A stretch of 64,000 nucleotides of DNA from Adiantum capillus-veneris (lineage: Eukaryota; Streptophyta; Polypodiopsida; Polypodiales; Pteridaceae): the NCBI GenBank assembly GCA_014529385.2, contig CM043963.1:96166912-96230911 (forward strand). The letters are read 5' to 3'. Numbering within the stretch: the stretch's first letter is position 1; every line of letters starts with the position of its first letter. The notes beneath the pieces were generated by a model that did no database searches, was not told the DNA's origin, and saw only the letters and a program-made list of their open reading frames with translations. Both the position numbers and the translations under genes were made by a program. Positions 11,352-23,079 of this stretch are shown in pieces.

Positions 11352-11937
11352 TTGGTAGACAAAGGGATGGTGAGACCTAGTTCCTCTCCCTTTTGTTCTC
11401 CAGTCCTTTTAGTGCAAAAGAAAGATCATACATATCGTATATGTGTGGACTATCGAGCACTAAACCATATCACTATCAAAAACAGATTTCCAGTGCCTCA
11501 AGGAGAAGATCTATTTGATAAGCTACAAGGCTCTACCTACTTCAGTAGGATTGACCTTAAAAGTGGCTATCATCAAATAAGGATATTGGATGAAGATATC
11601 TAAAGACCACGTTTCGGACAACGTTTGGTCTTTAGTCATGCCTTTGGGCTTGACTAATGCACCAGCTACATTCAATCATCTAATGGAGAAAATTTTTAGA
11701 CCTTATCGCAAATTCACTAGAGTGTTCTTTGATGATATCATCATCTACTCCAAGTCTTTGGAGGAACATAAGCAACATCTCCAAGTGATTTTTCAAGCAT
11801 TGAGGGAACAAACTTTTTCTCAACCTAAAGAAAAGCAAATTTTTCCTTCAAGAGATTCAATACCTAAGTCATATTATCTCTCAAGATGGTATCTGTATGG
11901 ATCCATCAAAGTTAGAGGTAATAAAATCATGGCCTAA
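11352..11937 (+). pseudogene. Chromovirus reverse transcriptase
   Basis: Two frames overlap at 11590-11603. The first has GMVRPSSSPFCSPVLLVQKK, RICVDYRALNHITIKNRFP and YFSRIDLKSGYHQIRI, which holds the first catalytic Asp. The second has MPLGLTNAPATFNHLM and VFFDDIIIYS, the catalytic DD pair in its usual chromovirus context. A frameshift between DEDI and the following block separates them, so no continuous RT is made. Confidence 0.9.
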
Positions 11938-12765
11938 TCCAAGGAATCTACATGAGCTAAGAAGATTTATTGGTATGTGCGCATACTATAGACGCTTCAT
12001 AGCAAAATTCTCTCAAATAGCAAGACCACTACCTGACTTAACTAAGAAGAACGTTAAGTATGTATGGACTGCTAAGGATCAAAATGCTTTTGATATCTCA
12101 AGGAGAAGCTTACCTCCCAACCAATCCTCATGCTTCCGGATCTCTCAAAACTATTTGAGGTCCAATGTGATGCTTGTGGTGATTGCCTTGGAGCAGTTTT
12201 GCTTCAAGAAGGGCATGCCATCGCATATGAGAGCCGAAGGCTAAATACGGATGAACGAGTCTTGGGCATTTATGAGAAAGAGCTTTTAGTTGTTCTACAT
12301 GCACTAGACACATGGAAGCACTACCTATTGGGGACTCCATTTATCCTACGAACCGACCACCAAAGTCTCAAGTATTTCATGACGCAAACCAAGCTTTCCG
12401 ACAAACAAATGAGGTGGGAAAATTTTCTTTCGCAATTTAATTTCCATATTTCTCACATTGCTGGTAAGCAGAATCAAGTAGCCAATGCACTTTCACGACG
12501 ACCAAAGGTTAATGCGGTGTCTATAGCTACTCACAATGATCTATCCTCTATGATAGATGAGTATGCTATTGACCCTGATTTTAGAGACATAATGTCAGCC
12601 CTTACTTTGGGGAAGAAAGAGGAACCATTCACCTTGCAGGATGGTTATCTTCTCCACGGAAATAGACTATGTGTTACCTATTCCCTTCGTAAGAAAGTTA
12701 TGTATGAATCCCATGCTCCTCTCTATGCGGGGCATAGAGGCATTCAACCTACTCTCCAAGAGTAG
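11897..12765 (+). pseudogene. Chromovirus RT thumb, RNase H and integrase zinc domain
   Basis: The frame at 11897-12244 carries WPNPRNLHELRRFIGMCAYYRRFI, the RT thumb. After a frameshift, 12130-12765 carries RNase H: FEVQCDACGDCLGAVLLQ (first Asp), YEKELLVVLHAL (Glu), LRTDHQSLKYF (Asp) and VANALSRRP. It then runs into the integrase N-terminal zinc domain with ESHAPLYAGHRGIQPT. The RNase H part is the best-preserved domain of the element. Confidence 0.88.
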
Positions 12766-13526
12766 AGACGTATTTTTATTGGCCTACCATGAAAGTGGAC
12801 ATACAAGAGTATGTTTCAAAATGTGTAGTATGCCAAAAGACCAAGTATGATAGAGGGAAGCATCCTGGATTACTCCAGCCATTGCCTATCCCAAATTCAC
12901 CATGGGAGACTCATATCCATGGATCTCATTTTTGGATTGCCCAAAGTCTATCCATGGGAATATGGGAATATGGACAATAGTCAACAGGTTTAGCAAGCAA
13001 GCACACTTTATTTCTGTCAAAAAGACTATTAAGGCACACCAAATGGCAACTCTCTATCACAGATTTTAAACACCATGGATTACCAACAGCCATCATGTCA
13101 GATAGAGATCCTATAATGACCAGTAATTTCTAGAAAGGTCTCTTTGCAAATCTAGGAACAAGATTGAATTTCTCGTCAGCCTATCACCCACAAACAGATG
13201 GCCAAAGTGACATAGCCAATCTTACGATACTCGATCTACTCAAGGCTTATGTTACCAAAGTAGATCAACGCTCACAATGGAAAAAATACTTACCTCTTGT
13301 AGAGTATGCCTACAATAACACTGTACATACATCTACGAGAAAAGACCTTTTGAGATCATTGAGGGAAGACCTAAAATTCCCTTGCTACTCTAAGTATATG
13401 GGAAGATCTTCGCCGCCGATGAATATAGCCGAGACCCGCAAGAATCTTTTCAAAAGATTAAGGAGGCTATTTCCATATCTCAAGAAAGGCAAAAAGCTAT
13501 TGTTGACAAGCACAAAAGGGCCTTAA
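12766..13526 (+). pseudogene. Chromovirus integrase core
   Basis: The frame at 12789-12980 gives KCVVCQKTKYDRGKHPGLLQ, the Cys pair of the HHCC finger and the loop leading to the core. The first catalytic segment is shifted into other frames near 12900-13070. The frame at 13164-13526 gives NFSSAYHPQTDGQSDIANL, where the expected catalytic Glu of DGQSE reads Asp, followed by WKKYLPLVEYAYNNTVHTST. Stops and frameshifts show an inactive copy. Confidence 0.8.
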
Positions 13527-13945
13527 TGTTCAAAGAAAATCATTGGGTCTTACTCAAGTTTCCTAAGGCTCGATTAATGCAAACGACGAGCAAAAATCCT
13601 ATGGGCCATCAAGAGTATTATGCTAAGCTAGCAAAAAGATACTATGCATATGGTCCTTTCCAAATCTTGAAGCCTATCAATGAGATGGCCTACCAACTCA
13701 AATTGCCCAACCATTGCCTCATACACAATTCTTTTCATGTGAGCCTACTCAAGCCCTACAAAGGAGAGCCACCAAGTGAACCAATTATTGAAGACCCTCC
13801 CAAAGTTGAAGACCAAGAAGAGGTGCTACAAGCCGAAGCTATCCTCCAGCATGAAGACAAGGTACTTCGACATGGTAAGATTATCCGCCGACGGTATCTT
13901 ATTAAGTTCAAAAATTATCCTTTTGAAGATGCTAGATGGATGTAA
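13526..13945 (+). pseudogene. Chromovirus integrase C-terminus and chromodomain
   Basis: The 139-residue frame has the GPY/F-like module (KRYYAYGPFQILKPI, then LIHNSFHVSLLKPY) followed by a chromodomain-like end: ILQHEDKVLRHGKIIRRRYL then IKFKNYPFEDARWM. The aromatic and YL-I-KFKNYP-E-A-W pattern matches integrase-linked chromodomains. It ends just after ARWM. Confidence 0.85.
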
Positions 13946-14350
13946 GGAATACAGCTTAAGGATAGTATGAACCTTGTCAATGCTTACAATGCTACATTAG
14001 AGTAAGCAAATGTACAAATTTCTTTTAAATGACCCATGTTTTTTACTTATAAGACTAGTTCTCTTTTTAATTGTGCACAAATTTAAATAGTATGCATGCT
14101 TAGAATCATGTTTGTGATGACGACGTCTCTCAAACACCAAGTAGAATTTGTCACTCTAGTTTGAAAGAATGAAATGGACTAAAGAGCAGACATGCTTATG
14201 GCAGCTATGTCTCCCAATCACCAAATGGATTAGTCATCCATCTCGGAAGGATGTCGTGCGGTAAAAAAGGAATCCTCTATCCGCTAAGTAAAATTGACTA
14301 ATGACCAAGGCTTTATCTCTTCTACCTCATAGTCAGTGATGACTATGATT

Positions 14351-14365
14351 TCAAGAGAGAGGTAA
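14351..14365 (+). other. Polypurine tract candidate of chromovirus
   Basis: TCAAGAGAGAGGTAA directly precedes the TGTCATAAAATC start of the 3' LTR. It fits the purine-rich primer of plus-strand synthesis. Confidence 0.55.
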
Positions 14366-15956
14366 TGTCATAAAATCTAATTTCTAACCAACCCAAATGA
14401 TTTTCTCATATTAAACTGATTACTTAATGTGGGAAATAAACGGGAACAAGGGTTAAGATATAGACATGTGCTTATAGATCTATCTCAACATCGAGCCAAT
14501 GGTAAAGGGGCCCAACTGAGAGATGGTCTATCAAAGAGAAAGGCTAACCAATGGAGCATAAGACCTTAGGGTTAGCTTCATTGAAGACCTCCAATAATGA
14601 GTGTAAAAGTCCTTTGACCTTAGGTAAGCTAGGGTTGTGCTTGAAGTCAGAACCCAGACCAAGATTAAGGTGCTTGTCATGCTTGTCATGCTTGATGATT
14701 GAGGTGCTTGATGCTTGAGGTGCTTGTCATGGTTGAGATGCTAGGGCTGTACTTGAGGTGAGAACCCAACCCAAGCTTGAAGTGCTTAAGGGACAAGCTT
14801 GTGGTGGGAATTGGGCCTCGGCTTGAGGGGCTTGAGGTGTCAACAATTAAATAATATCTAATTCCTACAAGGAGGGGGCAAGCCCTACATGAGGGAGGAT
14901 GAGAGAGAACATACACACACTCACACAAGGCATGTCTAGTACAAAGAAAGCAAAGAGGACACTTGTCAAGTTCCTCCTCATGGTGCCCTCATGGTGTGCC
15001 TGAAGCCTATTGGTTGGCCACCCAAGGGGTCCAATGATAATTTAAGAGAGTTAATTAATTGTCTTTGCATTTATCAAGTCCTCTCTCTCAAAGGGAAAAG
15101 GGGGACACTTGTCCCAAAGCTACCCTTGCTGCTTGTAATGCCTCCTGCTTGTGATTGGCTAGGCCTAGAGGGGTCCAATGAGCTTCAAGCATGAACTACA
15201 AGGGGGGGTCGACCAAAGCAAGCTAGGGGGTTTCTTAGGGGGTATACTCTCCCACACACATTCACACACACTCTCATTATGCAATGTAATGCAAGAGCTC
15301 CCTCTCCTTCTCCAAGCAAGTAGAGGTTGAGAGCCTACACCAACACTCTTGTCTATGGAGTGCAAATCCAACCAAGAGCCATGCTTCAATGCTTAAGCTT
15401 TCCATCTTCTCCATCTTCATTAATATGCTACTATGTATTCTAACAAGAAGTGTTATAATAAGTGAGGAACTAATTCTTTCTCCTATGAAATGTTTCTTCT
15501 TCCTCTTCCCTACCCTCACTCCCTGCTAGCTCTCTCCACCTTCGAAGATGTTTGAGGTCTGGGGACTGAGGCTTGGGATAGTTAAAGCTTTCTTCAAAGT
15601 TTATGGTATGTTTGTGATGCATGAAGCTTTCCATCTTCATTGCATCACCTAGGTCACAAGGAACACAAAGATTGGATTGTAACAAGTCTCTCTTAATGGG
15701 AGAAATCATAATACAAATGCCTCTTGGAGGGGGTCCGGGAGGGGGGACCGGGTCTGCATAAATCCGATCCTCAACTATTGTCATGTTCTCTAAATTCTCT
15801 CTCTGGCAAAAGTATTGTTCATGCCAAGTTAACTAATTGCTATGATTATGTTGCTATCTTCAATTATGTTCACCCGCTATGCTCACAAAGTAATTTCTCA
15901 AAAGTACTCTCATTAATTTCCGCTACTCTCAAGTTAAATAGGCCAATTCCATTACA
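14366..15956 (+). repeat. 3' LTR of chromovirus
   Basis: Begins TGTCATAAAATC after a purine-rich tract and ends CCATTACA, giving the TG...CA form. From 14737 onward it aligns with the 5' LTR; the first 371 bp have no counterpart on the left. The start is inferred from the TG and the purine tract. Confidence 0.75.
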
Positions 15957-17750
15957 ATGTCCCTCATCAGTATCTTTGACTTTGATAACCACGTTATCAA
16001 GGTCTTCAAGCGTTGGAACACCACCTTGAATCCACACCTGTGCCTTTTGAATTTTCGTTCTCGTCGCTTCTTTGCATCTTTTTATTGAATGTTGCCCCAT
16101 CAATGACACATGGATGCTAACCCTCTTGGTTAATCCAGCTTCTTTGTTTATTTGAGCAAGACAAGCCTTGTCTGATACTTTATAATGATGTTCATCTGTT
16201 GTTCCACTTGAGACAAGGTTGTCTCATTTGATGTGCTTGAAGTAATAGTAGACCGCCCACCGGCTACAAGGAGGCCAAGAAGAGACATCGTTGGAAAAAG
16301 GTTTCTTTTCCAACATATAGCCACCAAATCTCTGAGGTAGTCAAATGATAACCCGTGTTTTCTCATGCCAATGCACCATTCTATCTCAACTGCACAAATG
16401 GCGGCACTCCCTTCCAAGCGTTTTTAATACCTTGAGGGACAATGGGATGCACCCAATATTCTATGTGTGAAGTTTTCAAGGTTTATGATTGCAATCGCAA
16501 GCAGAGCTGTTATGGGCTTGTAGTTGGATAGAGGGAGAGAGAATCTCTCATTTTATTCCACCTTTTTAGGCTCATCAAATCTCTCATGTCATGTGCTTTC
16601 AGAATTGAAAGCGACATTGTGACGATCGTAGCCAAATCCTTCACCATTAAGACCCATACAACTTCTCATCAAATGAGAAGAATGCCTCTGATAAGTATTG
16701 TAATGCATCTAAGGAATCAAGTCCTCATCAACATTAAGCGATGGATCCATACAAGCATCCATCTCAGCCCCAAGAATATGGTCTTCCAAAAAGCCATATT
16801 GATTTAGATCATCAACGCTCGATTCACCCTCAGTAATCTTGGCAAAACCAAGTTATTCAACTGAAGATTGGTTGCATTGTTGGATTGATACACCTACAAA
16901 AACACAACACAAAGTGATTGGAAAAATAATGGAGGAACTTGCTTTAGAGGCTCGTTGCAACACATGCACACATGGGAGAGGCATTTGTAGACAAACGGGT
17001 CAAAAGGAAAGACTAGTTCAAAAGTGCAAAAACCTGGTTGACATGCCCGCCAAAATTCATTGTGTGTAGCCTCGTCAAAGGGAATTGTTAAGTTCTTAGA
17101 CTGTCCTCTCTCAGACTCCATGGCACCCCTCCCATCAACATTGGCTAGCTATCTTTCTACTATTCTAATTTCTGAGATAGGCATACTCTACATCCAACCC
17201 CATATTTTACTGGCAAATTGATCTCTGAAAATGGGTGATCTGCCTAAATGTATCAACAAGCAAGGTGGTATTGCACTCCAAGCACAAGACAGTGTTCTTG
17301 TACAGGATCGTCCCGTAGGTGCACGCATTTTTTGCAAACTCCAGCCGTTTAACAAATGCATGGTTGCCACGCAAAAGCAATCGCCCCTCCACCTCAGCCA
17401 AGATTCGGCTCGGTCAGCCTTGCCCACCTCAAAATCCCGTGCCACATCAGCAAGTGTGTGCGAGTTTCCTAATCATGTGTGAGTTTACTTTTTGTGATGA
17501 TGTGGAGCACATAAATCTCCTCTTCCTTTGTGCCGCGGTTCTCTACCCTTGATCCCACCACTTTGCCTTTCCTCAACACCCTGTGTTCTTTAGTCATAAG
17601 GACTATCCCACCGCACTTGACTGGCATGGAAGTAGTAGCCTTGTTTTGCATTGTGAGATCGATCCTCTTATTTACAAGGCCATCCCCTAAATCGTATTGG
17701 TAGGACATATGGGCAAGTACTCGACCTCAGAGGGAATGCAATGGGACCTT
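15957..17750 (-). other. Unresolved coding-like remnants
   Basis: Several minus frames of 60-90 codons follow one another here (17469-17708, 17188-17445, 16894-17121, 16148-16417, 15870-16109), broken by stops. They include Cys-rich strings such as YKCLSHVCMCCNEPL and LCLECNTTLLVDTF, and LTIPFDEATHNEFWRA. I do not recognise a family with confidence. It may be a decayed gene or a DNA-transposon ORF interrupted by the chromovirus insertion. Confidence 0.3.
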
Positions 17751-17938
17751 GATAACGTACTCGATAAACATTACAACCCCACCTCTACTTTACATATAAT
17801 GTTTTGTAATTGTTGAAATTTCATTTTTTCGGAGCCCTCCCAACTTTGCCGTACACACTTGATGGTTAGACTCCAAAATGGAGCACTCAGCATGCAATGA
17901 GAGCCTTGACATTGACATGTTAAAAAACTAACAATAAT

Positions 17939-18190
17939 GATTTGCTCATCAGTTGGTTGAGCCTTCGTGATGTAACCCCAAGGTTGAGGATTCAAGCCTC
18001 AACACTCATGGGCTGCGCTCGACCAATGTTACCTAGTACCAACATTCCGCATCAAGAAAGTCGTTCCCACGGTATGGCCACTTGTAGATGTGATGTGCAA
18101 GTGATGTGCAACTCCAGTTGTAAATACATAGATATGTATAAAGTTCTCCCTACCACCGTCTTCCCTTGTGTTGATGTGTAAATTAAAAGA
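17939..18190 (+). mobile_element. tRNA-derived SINE-like element
   Basis: The start resembles a tRNA with RNA polymerase III promoter boxes: A box around TCAGTTGGTTGAGCC and B box GGATTCAAGCC about 35 bp further. The body of about 200 bp ends near an A-rich stretch (AATTAAAAGAAAATTTAAT). No clean target-site duplication was found, so the boundaries are approximate. Confidence 0.5.
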
Positions 18191-18916
18191 AAATTTAATA
18201 ATTAATTAATCATATCAATGTTCTCCCTTGTTCTCTTAGGCATGTTCTAGGAGGGCAAAAAATGAAATGAGCTCTAGAAGGCCAAAATGTCAAATGAGCC
18301 TAGGGAGGTAGTGCCCTAATTTAAGCTTGAGCATTGCCAAAAATAAGAGGAGTACCTTTAGCCTTCGTGTTTTTTCAAGCCCACTTGAGGGGCATGTGTC
18401 CAACATCAGAAGATGATCACCTTTAGCCGTTAAATTTTTTTGGAATGCATAAGACCTTAGTAAAGGGCTGCCTTTTGGGTGGCAACAAACTTTTTTTTTG
18501 CTATTTAAATGACCCCTTTGAAAGAGGGAGGTTCACAAAAGTCAATACCCACCATTGGTTTTCAATCATTATTTTTTATGCTTTTAGAATATATGGTAAT
18601 CTAAATAGTTCATTGTTACACTTGTTTTCAAAAGTACATAATATTTTATTGTGATAACAAATGTTTTAAAATATTAGTGTCATTTTCTTGTTTTCCCTCT
18701 CGCCTCTTACTATTAAATTCGTCTCAAAATAACCTTATGTAGATCATAGTAGACTTTCACCTTGTTTCAAGATCACTTGCTCAACACTGCGTACCTTTTA
18801 GGTTTTATCACTAACTCTTTTATTGGGTCTTAGCAAGCCAAAAACCTCATACAGTTGTGACAAGTAGCTTTTCAATTGTCTGGCAGCTAGCTAGAGTTTT
18901 ACGTCCATGACTTTCC
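18191..18916. other. No gene recognised
   Basis: AT-rich intergenic DNA with no coding similarity or clear repeat that I can support. Confidence 0.5.
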
Positions 18917-18933
18917 AAACATTGAGGGCAATG

Positions 18934-19309
18934 TCCCCAAAGAGTTGGTCTAACGGTAAGGCTTTGGCCTCTCAACGTACAGGTTGTGGGTTCAAATCCC
19001 CTGTTGAGTCACACTCTAGAGGGACACCTTGTGCTCACTCGGTGTTCACGTTGCTAGGGCTCTTGCCCTTGGACACTCGAGTGCATCCTCCTCCTAGGGT
19101 GGGTCACCCAAAGAGGAGGTTCCCAGCTGGTTGCTACGAGTTCTCTCCATCGTTTCTTGCATGTGGTGCATCAATTAGGTGGCCATGGTGATGCCTGCAC
19201 GTGGCTCTTGCCCAATGGTACGTGATCCTTGTCCAACCATGTAACATGGCTAATATTTGGAAGGGATAAGCACCTCTCCTGTGGGCCCTCTGATGTGTCG
19301 GGGAAAAAA
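18934..19309 (+). mobile_element. Full-length tRNA-derived SINE with target-site duplication
   Basis: The 5' part is tRNA-like, with A box TTGGTCTAACGGTAAGG and B box GGTTCAAATCC, the internal RNA polymerase III promoter. A tRNA-unrelated body follows and the element ends in a short poly(A). It is bounded by the 17-bp direct repeat AAACATTGAGGGCAATG at 18917-18933 and 19310-19326; a few As may belong to the tail. This is the hallmark of LINE-machinery insertion. A related 3' fragment lies in the intron of GRAS gene 2 at about 62103-62149. Confidence 0.85.
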
Positions 19310-19326
19310 AAACATTGAGGGCAATG

Positions 19327-20990
19327 ACATTTCTAAGTGATGAACAAACCTAGAGACAGTAAATTAAGACTAAATTACCTTTCAATTCTTGTTGTATATA
19401 ACAAACTCCATCCATTTATTTACGAACTAATTTTTACTTTCAAGATACCAAGAACTAATTTCCCCCCTTCTTGTACTCTAGACTTCAAGTGACAAACTAG
19501 AATTGATACCCTTAACACCTTTGCAAGGAAAATGAGCACATGGGTACTTGACAAAGCATTGCAAAACATTTAAAAATAGCTTCTTGTATGACAAAGGTGA
19601 GAAATTTATGGATGTACATTGAGGAAAGTAAGAATAGTAGTTTCCATTCACACCATTTTTGACAGTTTGCAAAGCATACATCTTATTAGCTTTTCGGCCT
19701 ACCTAATCAGCATGATTAGGTAGGGTCCGTCTCATCAATTATGTAGCCGACATGTTTGATGGTGTAAGCACATCATAGTAACAGGGAATGGCCATTTTCA
19801 GGTCTCCGTTCCTCGTTCCCGTTCCCGTTCCGAATCCCCATTCTGTGTGTTTGGCGTGAGTATTCTTTAATAGGGAATGCATTGCACGCCCGTTGTCATG
19901 CCCCGCTCCGGATTCCTGTTCTGGAACTATGGCTCAGCACATTCCTCATTCCATATATGGCACGTATGTGAGGGCTTTTTTTTTTTCTCAGATCAGAAGA
20001 GGTCAATATTGGTTCCATGCAGCATTATTTTTCTTGCAGACCACATGGTTAGTTATTTTGTAACAAATAGTCAGCTCATGGTTTGCTAGACACTTCTACC
20101 AAGCATAATCTTGGTAAGCAAAAGTTTGTGTCTAGGAAGTGCAGTATGACACACTCTAGCATACATGTTCTTTACGACCGTTCCTGTGTACAAAATTGCG
20201 CCGAGGGGGAGAGAATCAATCGTCTATGCCATGAGGAGCGAAGCCCCTTGCACCCACCTTCCTCTTCCTACATCACCTCTAGGGCCTTAAAGCCACCAAC
20301 CTTGTGAAAGAGCTTGCCCTAGCCCTCTTTGAAGATGTTGCCTCTAAGGCGAAATTAGTAGCTTTAAAGCTGGAATCAAACTAACTTAATAGAAGTATTG
20401 AACCAGTGGGGAAGTTGAAACAACCTCTCCATTTTTCAAATCAATGCCCCTCCCTTGGTCATCAGGGACATACCATGGCCTATTTAGTTGTGAGGGGTGC
20501 ATACTAAGAGAACACATTCTAATGCACTCACGTGTTGGCTCTCAAACTACAGCATCTTTATCCCAGTATTAAAGAGTGCTCCAACTTCCCTTCTGTGTAC
20601 AAGGTATGGAAGTTTATGCTTTGGACATGCAAGGAAGAGAACTCGTCATACCGGCAAACGTGACCTAACCAAACCATGCAAAAGTGAAGGGATGCAACGA
20701 CAATCGCAACAAACTTTGAATGACAAGAATTGCTTGTGTGCTCCTACGCGTTACAGTTGCTTTTTTTTGGCGGGCATTTGACATAATTTTCAGTATTTTG
20801 ATCAGTTAAAATTTGAGCTACCTTTCAAAAATTACCCTAAACTACCATACTGCTTCATGTACATAATATCCATCCTAAAGATGACAAGCAATATGTGTGC
20901 ACAAATTAATATGACACATCAAGTCCCTCTTATCTAACCCTGCCTTATGAATTAGGTTGAAGGTTTGAGGGGTTGCACCTAGATAAAATT
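19327..20990. other. No gene recognised
   Basis: Mixed intergenic DNA. GTTCCCGTTCC words occur near 19805-19835. From about 20940 it becomes the 3' flank of GRAS gene 1, shared with gene 2's flank near 61140-61183 (TTTGAGGGGTTGCACCTAG). Confidence 0.5.
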
Positions 20991-20992
20991 AG

Positions 20993-23004
20993 CTAGCTTG
21001 GCATTTCCCATGATGAGGCTGCTGCTTTCCATGTAGACAACGCATACAAAGTGCGCCCTCTCCACCCAAGTAAGAGATACTGCCTGTCTTCTGTGATCAA
21101 GTAGTCCTTATGCCAGCTTTTAAGCAACCCTTCCACTTGATGTACAGTGTTCGCATTCAAAGCTACCTGCTGCATGCCAGTTTCTTCTGAAATGGCCTGC
21201 CACTGCTTGTAATTCTCCACACGCCCAGACACTAGCAGCCCTTCGCATGCCACAACATTCACAATGGCCTTGCCTAGAACTTCACTCTCAAATACCAGCC
21301 TATCTTGACTGCCCCTTCCAATGAAAGTGTCAAGCACGTCGAAAATGCAGGCAAAGTGAGAAAGAGCTTCCTTGAAGCGAGCTGAGTAGAAGGGAGTACT
21401 ATAAGCACCGGACACAACACCCTGTATGAACACGTCTGGGCGGGCATCGCATATCTTCTTGAAGCTCTTTAGCCTCATAGGCCGTGGATCCAAAATGTCA
21501 TCCATGACAAACCGCAGAAAGCAAGTAGATATAGCCACAAATACCTCCCCTGGAAGCCTCTTTGGGGTCACAAACTCCTGCAGGCGTATGCTCCCCCGCG
21601 TCCCAACCCATGGAGTAAAATGGAAGGGAATCTTGAATGATGCTGCACACTTTGCTAATCTTTGACCAGTTTCCTCCAGTGCCGCAAAAATATCGTCAGT
21701 TTGGCCCGGTAGCATTGAGTAATGTGGGACCATATGTCCAATTAGAGAAACCTACAGACAAAGAAGGGCATGTTTAGCATACATGCCCCTTTACATAGTA
21801 GAAAGGATTATACATCGCAGAAGAATCACAGCTTTGACACGGAAAAAACATGTAGTGCGATGCGTAAACAAATGTGTGTACAAAGGACTCTCCATACCTT
21901 CGGCGGCCCTCCTGGCAGTGCAGCCAGCTTTTTGAAGAGTGATGGATACTGAATGCCAGACATTTGATGCTCAATGATGACCAATGTTGATGCTCCCTTT
22001 GCAACCCTCAGTATTGTCTCGTTCGAAAATAGATGAGATGCTTGGGTAAATGGGCAGCTTGATATGTACTTCATTTTGGCCTCCAAGATCTGTGTGAACG
22101 AGGGGCGGTGCTGATCCAAATGTCCCCTGTACAATGACCAACCTGTCCCTGCAAACCGCGCATACAAAGCCTTCACAAAGTAATATGCAAGACGCTCCGC
22201 TGCACTCCCATAAGGTGATGTTTGCTGCATCACTTTCCATGCTACGGCCTTGGCTGCATTTGTGTCATTCACACCAACTGCATATCCACATTGCAAAAGC
22301 ATGTCATAAAGTTCAATATACATAGGAAGTCCTGGCTTGCCAATCTTCATGTCACCAAACTCGTCATAATATCTTAGCTTGCTGATGCTCATGTCCGCAT
22401 ACTTATGAAATCTTGGCTTGCCGATGATCAAATTCTTCCGCGGTTTCAAAGCACTTCCTATTCTCTGCGCCTCATCATTGCCATTCACAGGCTTCTCAAC
22501 ATCAGAAACCTCATCTCTTTCTCTTTTGTGTAATATCGACGGTGGACTTAGCAGATATCTAAAGAGACCCACATCAAGGACCTTGCTTGGCATGCTGCGA
22601 GAGCTCTTTAAGCTATTCAAAAGAACGACACGATTGCCCTGCACAAGCTCCGTCGAGCATTTGGGCAAGCTTTCAAGGATGCTCACATCTTCTCGAGGTT
22701 GTGCGAGCAAACCCTGTTGTTTAGAGTTGCTGGGGGAGCTCCAATTCAAGTTTAAAGCGGGAGAGTCTTCTTTCAAGATGGCAGCAAATTCAGAGGCCTT
22801 GGTATGGAAGGCAAACAAATCACCGAAACTTGACAAGGAAGCACCTAATTGATCCTCTTGGTCGAAGAAATTCCGAAGGCAGGCAATTGATTCCTGAGGG
22901 GGAATATCATGACTCGAAAGTGTGGAGTGCAGAACATGTTCTCTCTGTGCTGAGAACGAGAACCCATCATTCTGCAGATTCTGAGCTTCATGAGTGTTTG
23001 TCAT
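20993..23004 (-). CDS. GRAS-family transcription regulator, gene 1 (two exons)
   Basis: Exon 1 is 23004-21898 and exon 2 is 21751-20993, with a 146-bp GT-AG intron (donor AAG|GTATGG, acceptor CTGTAG|GTTTCT, phase 0), giving 621 residues. The N-terminal ~230 residues are variable. The GRAS domain follows: leucine-rich region near 235-310; a VHIID-equivalent at 341-357 reading LVIIEHQMSGIQYPSLF, where the Asp of HIID is replaced; GGPPK at the exon junction; PFYRE-type TPFYSARFKEAL near 488-499; RVENYKQWQ near 546-554; and a SAW end with LLLGWRGRTLYALSTW near 595-610. The pattern is closest to the LISCL/SCL9-14-33 subfamily. GRAS proteins are nuclear regulators without a classical DNA-binding domain. 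The ATG at 23004 opens the region conserved with gene 2. Confidence 0.9.
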
Positions 23005-23015
23005 GGTGCATCCTC

Positions 23016-23031
23016 TCTCTCTCTCTCTCGT

Positions 23032-23079
<48 letters not shown>

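Larger units (their letters stand above)
7562..15956 (+). mobile_element. Chromodomain Ty3/gypsy retrotransposon (chromovirus)
   Basis: Two long direct repeats flank a plus-strand gag, protease, RT, RNase H, integrase and chromodomain series. A primer-binding site follows the left repeat by one base. The pol order and the terminal chromodomain identify a chromovirus, a Ty3 group whose chromodomain is thought to steer integration to chromatin. All coding modules carry stops or frameshifts, so the copy cannot be autonomous. The left LTR lacks about 370 bp at its start, and no matching target-site duplication is visible at the outer ends. Confidence 0.9.

Noticed and set aside
17188-17445. Yippee/Mis18-like zinc-binding protein
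   Set aside because: Only one Cys pair fits and spacing and surrounding motifs do not match.
18934-19010. A functional tRNA gene
   Set aside because: A and B boxes fit, but no credible cloverleaf with an acceptor stem was found, and the poly(A) end and 17-bp target duplication show a SINE.
19800-19930. MITE with GTTCCCGTTCC words
   Set aside because: No terminal inverted repeats or target duplication could be identified.
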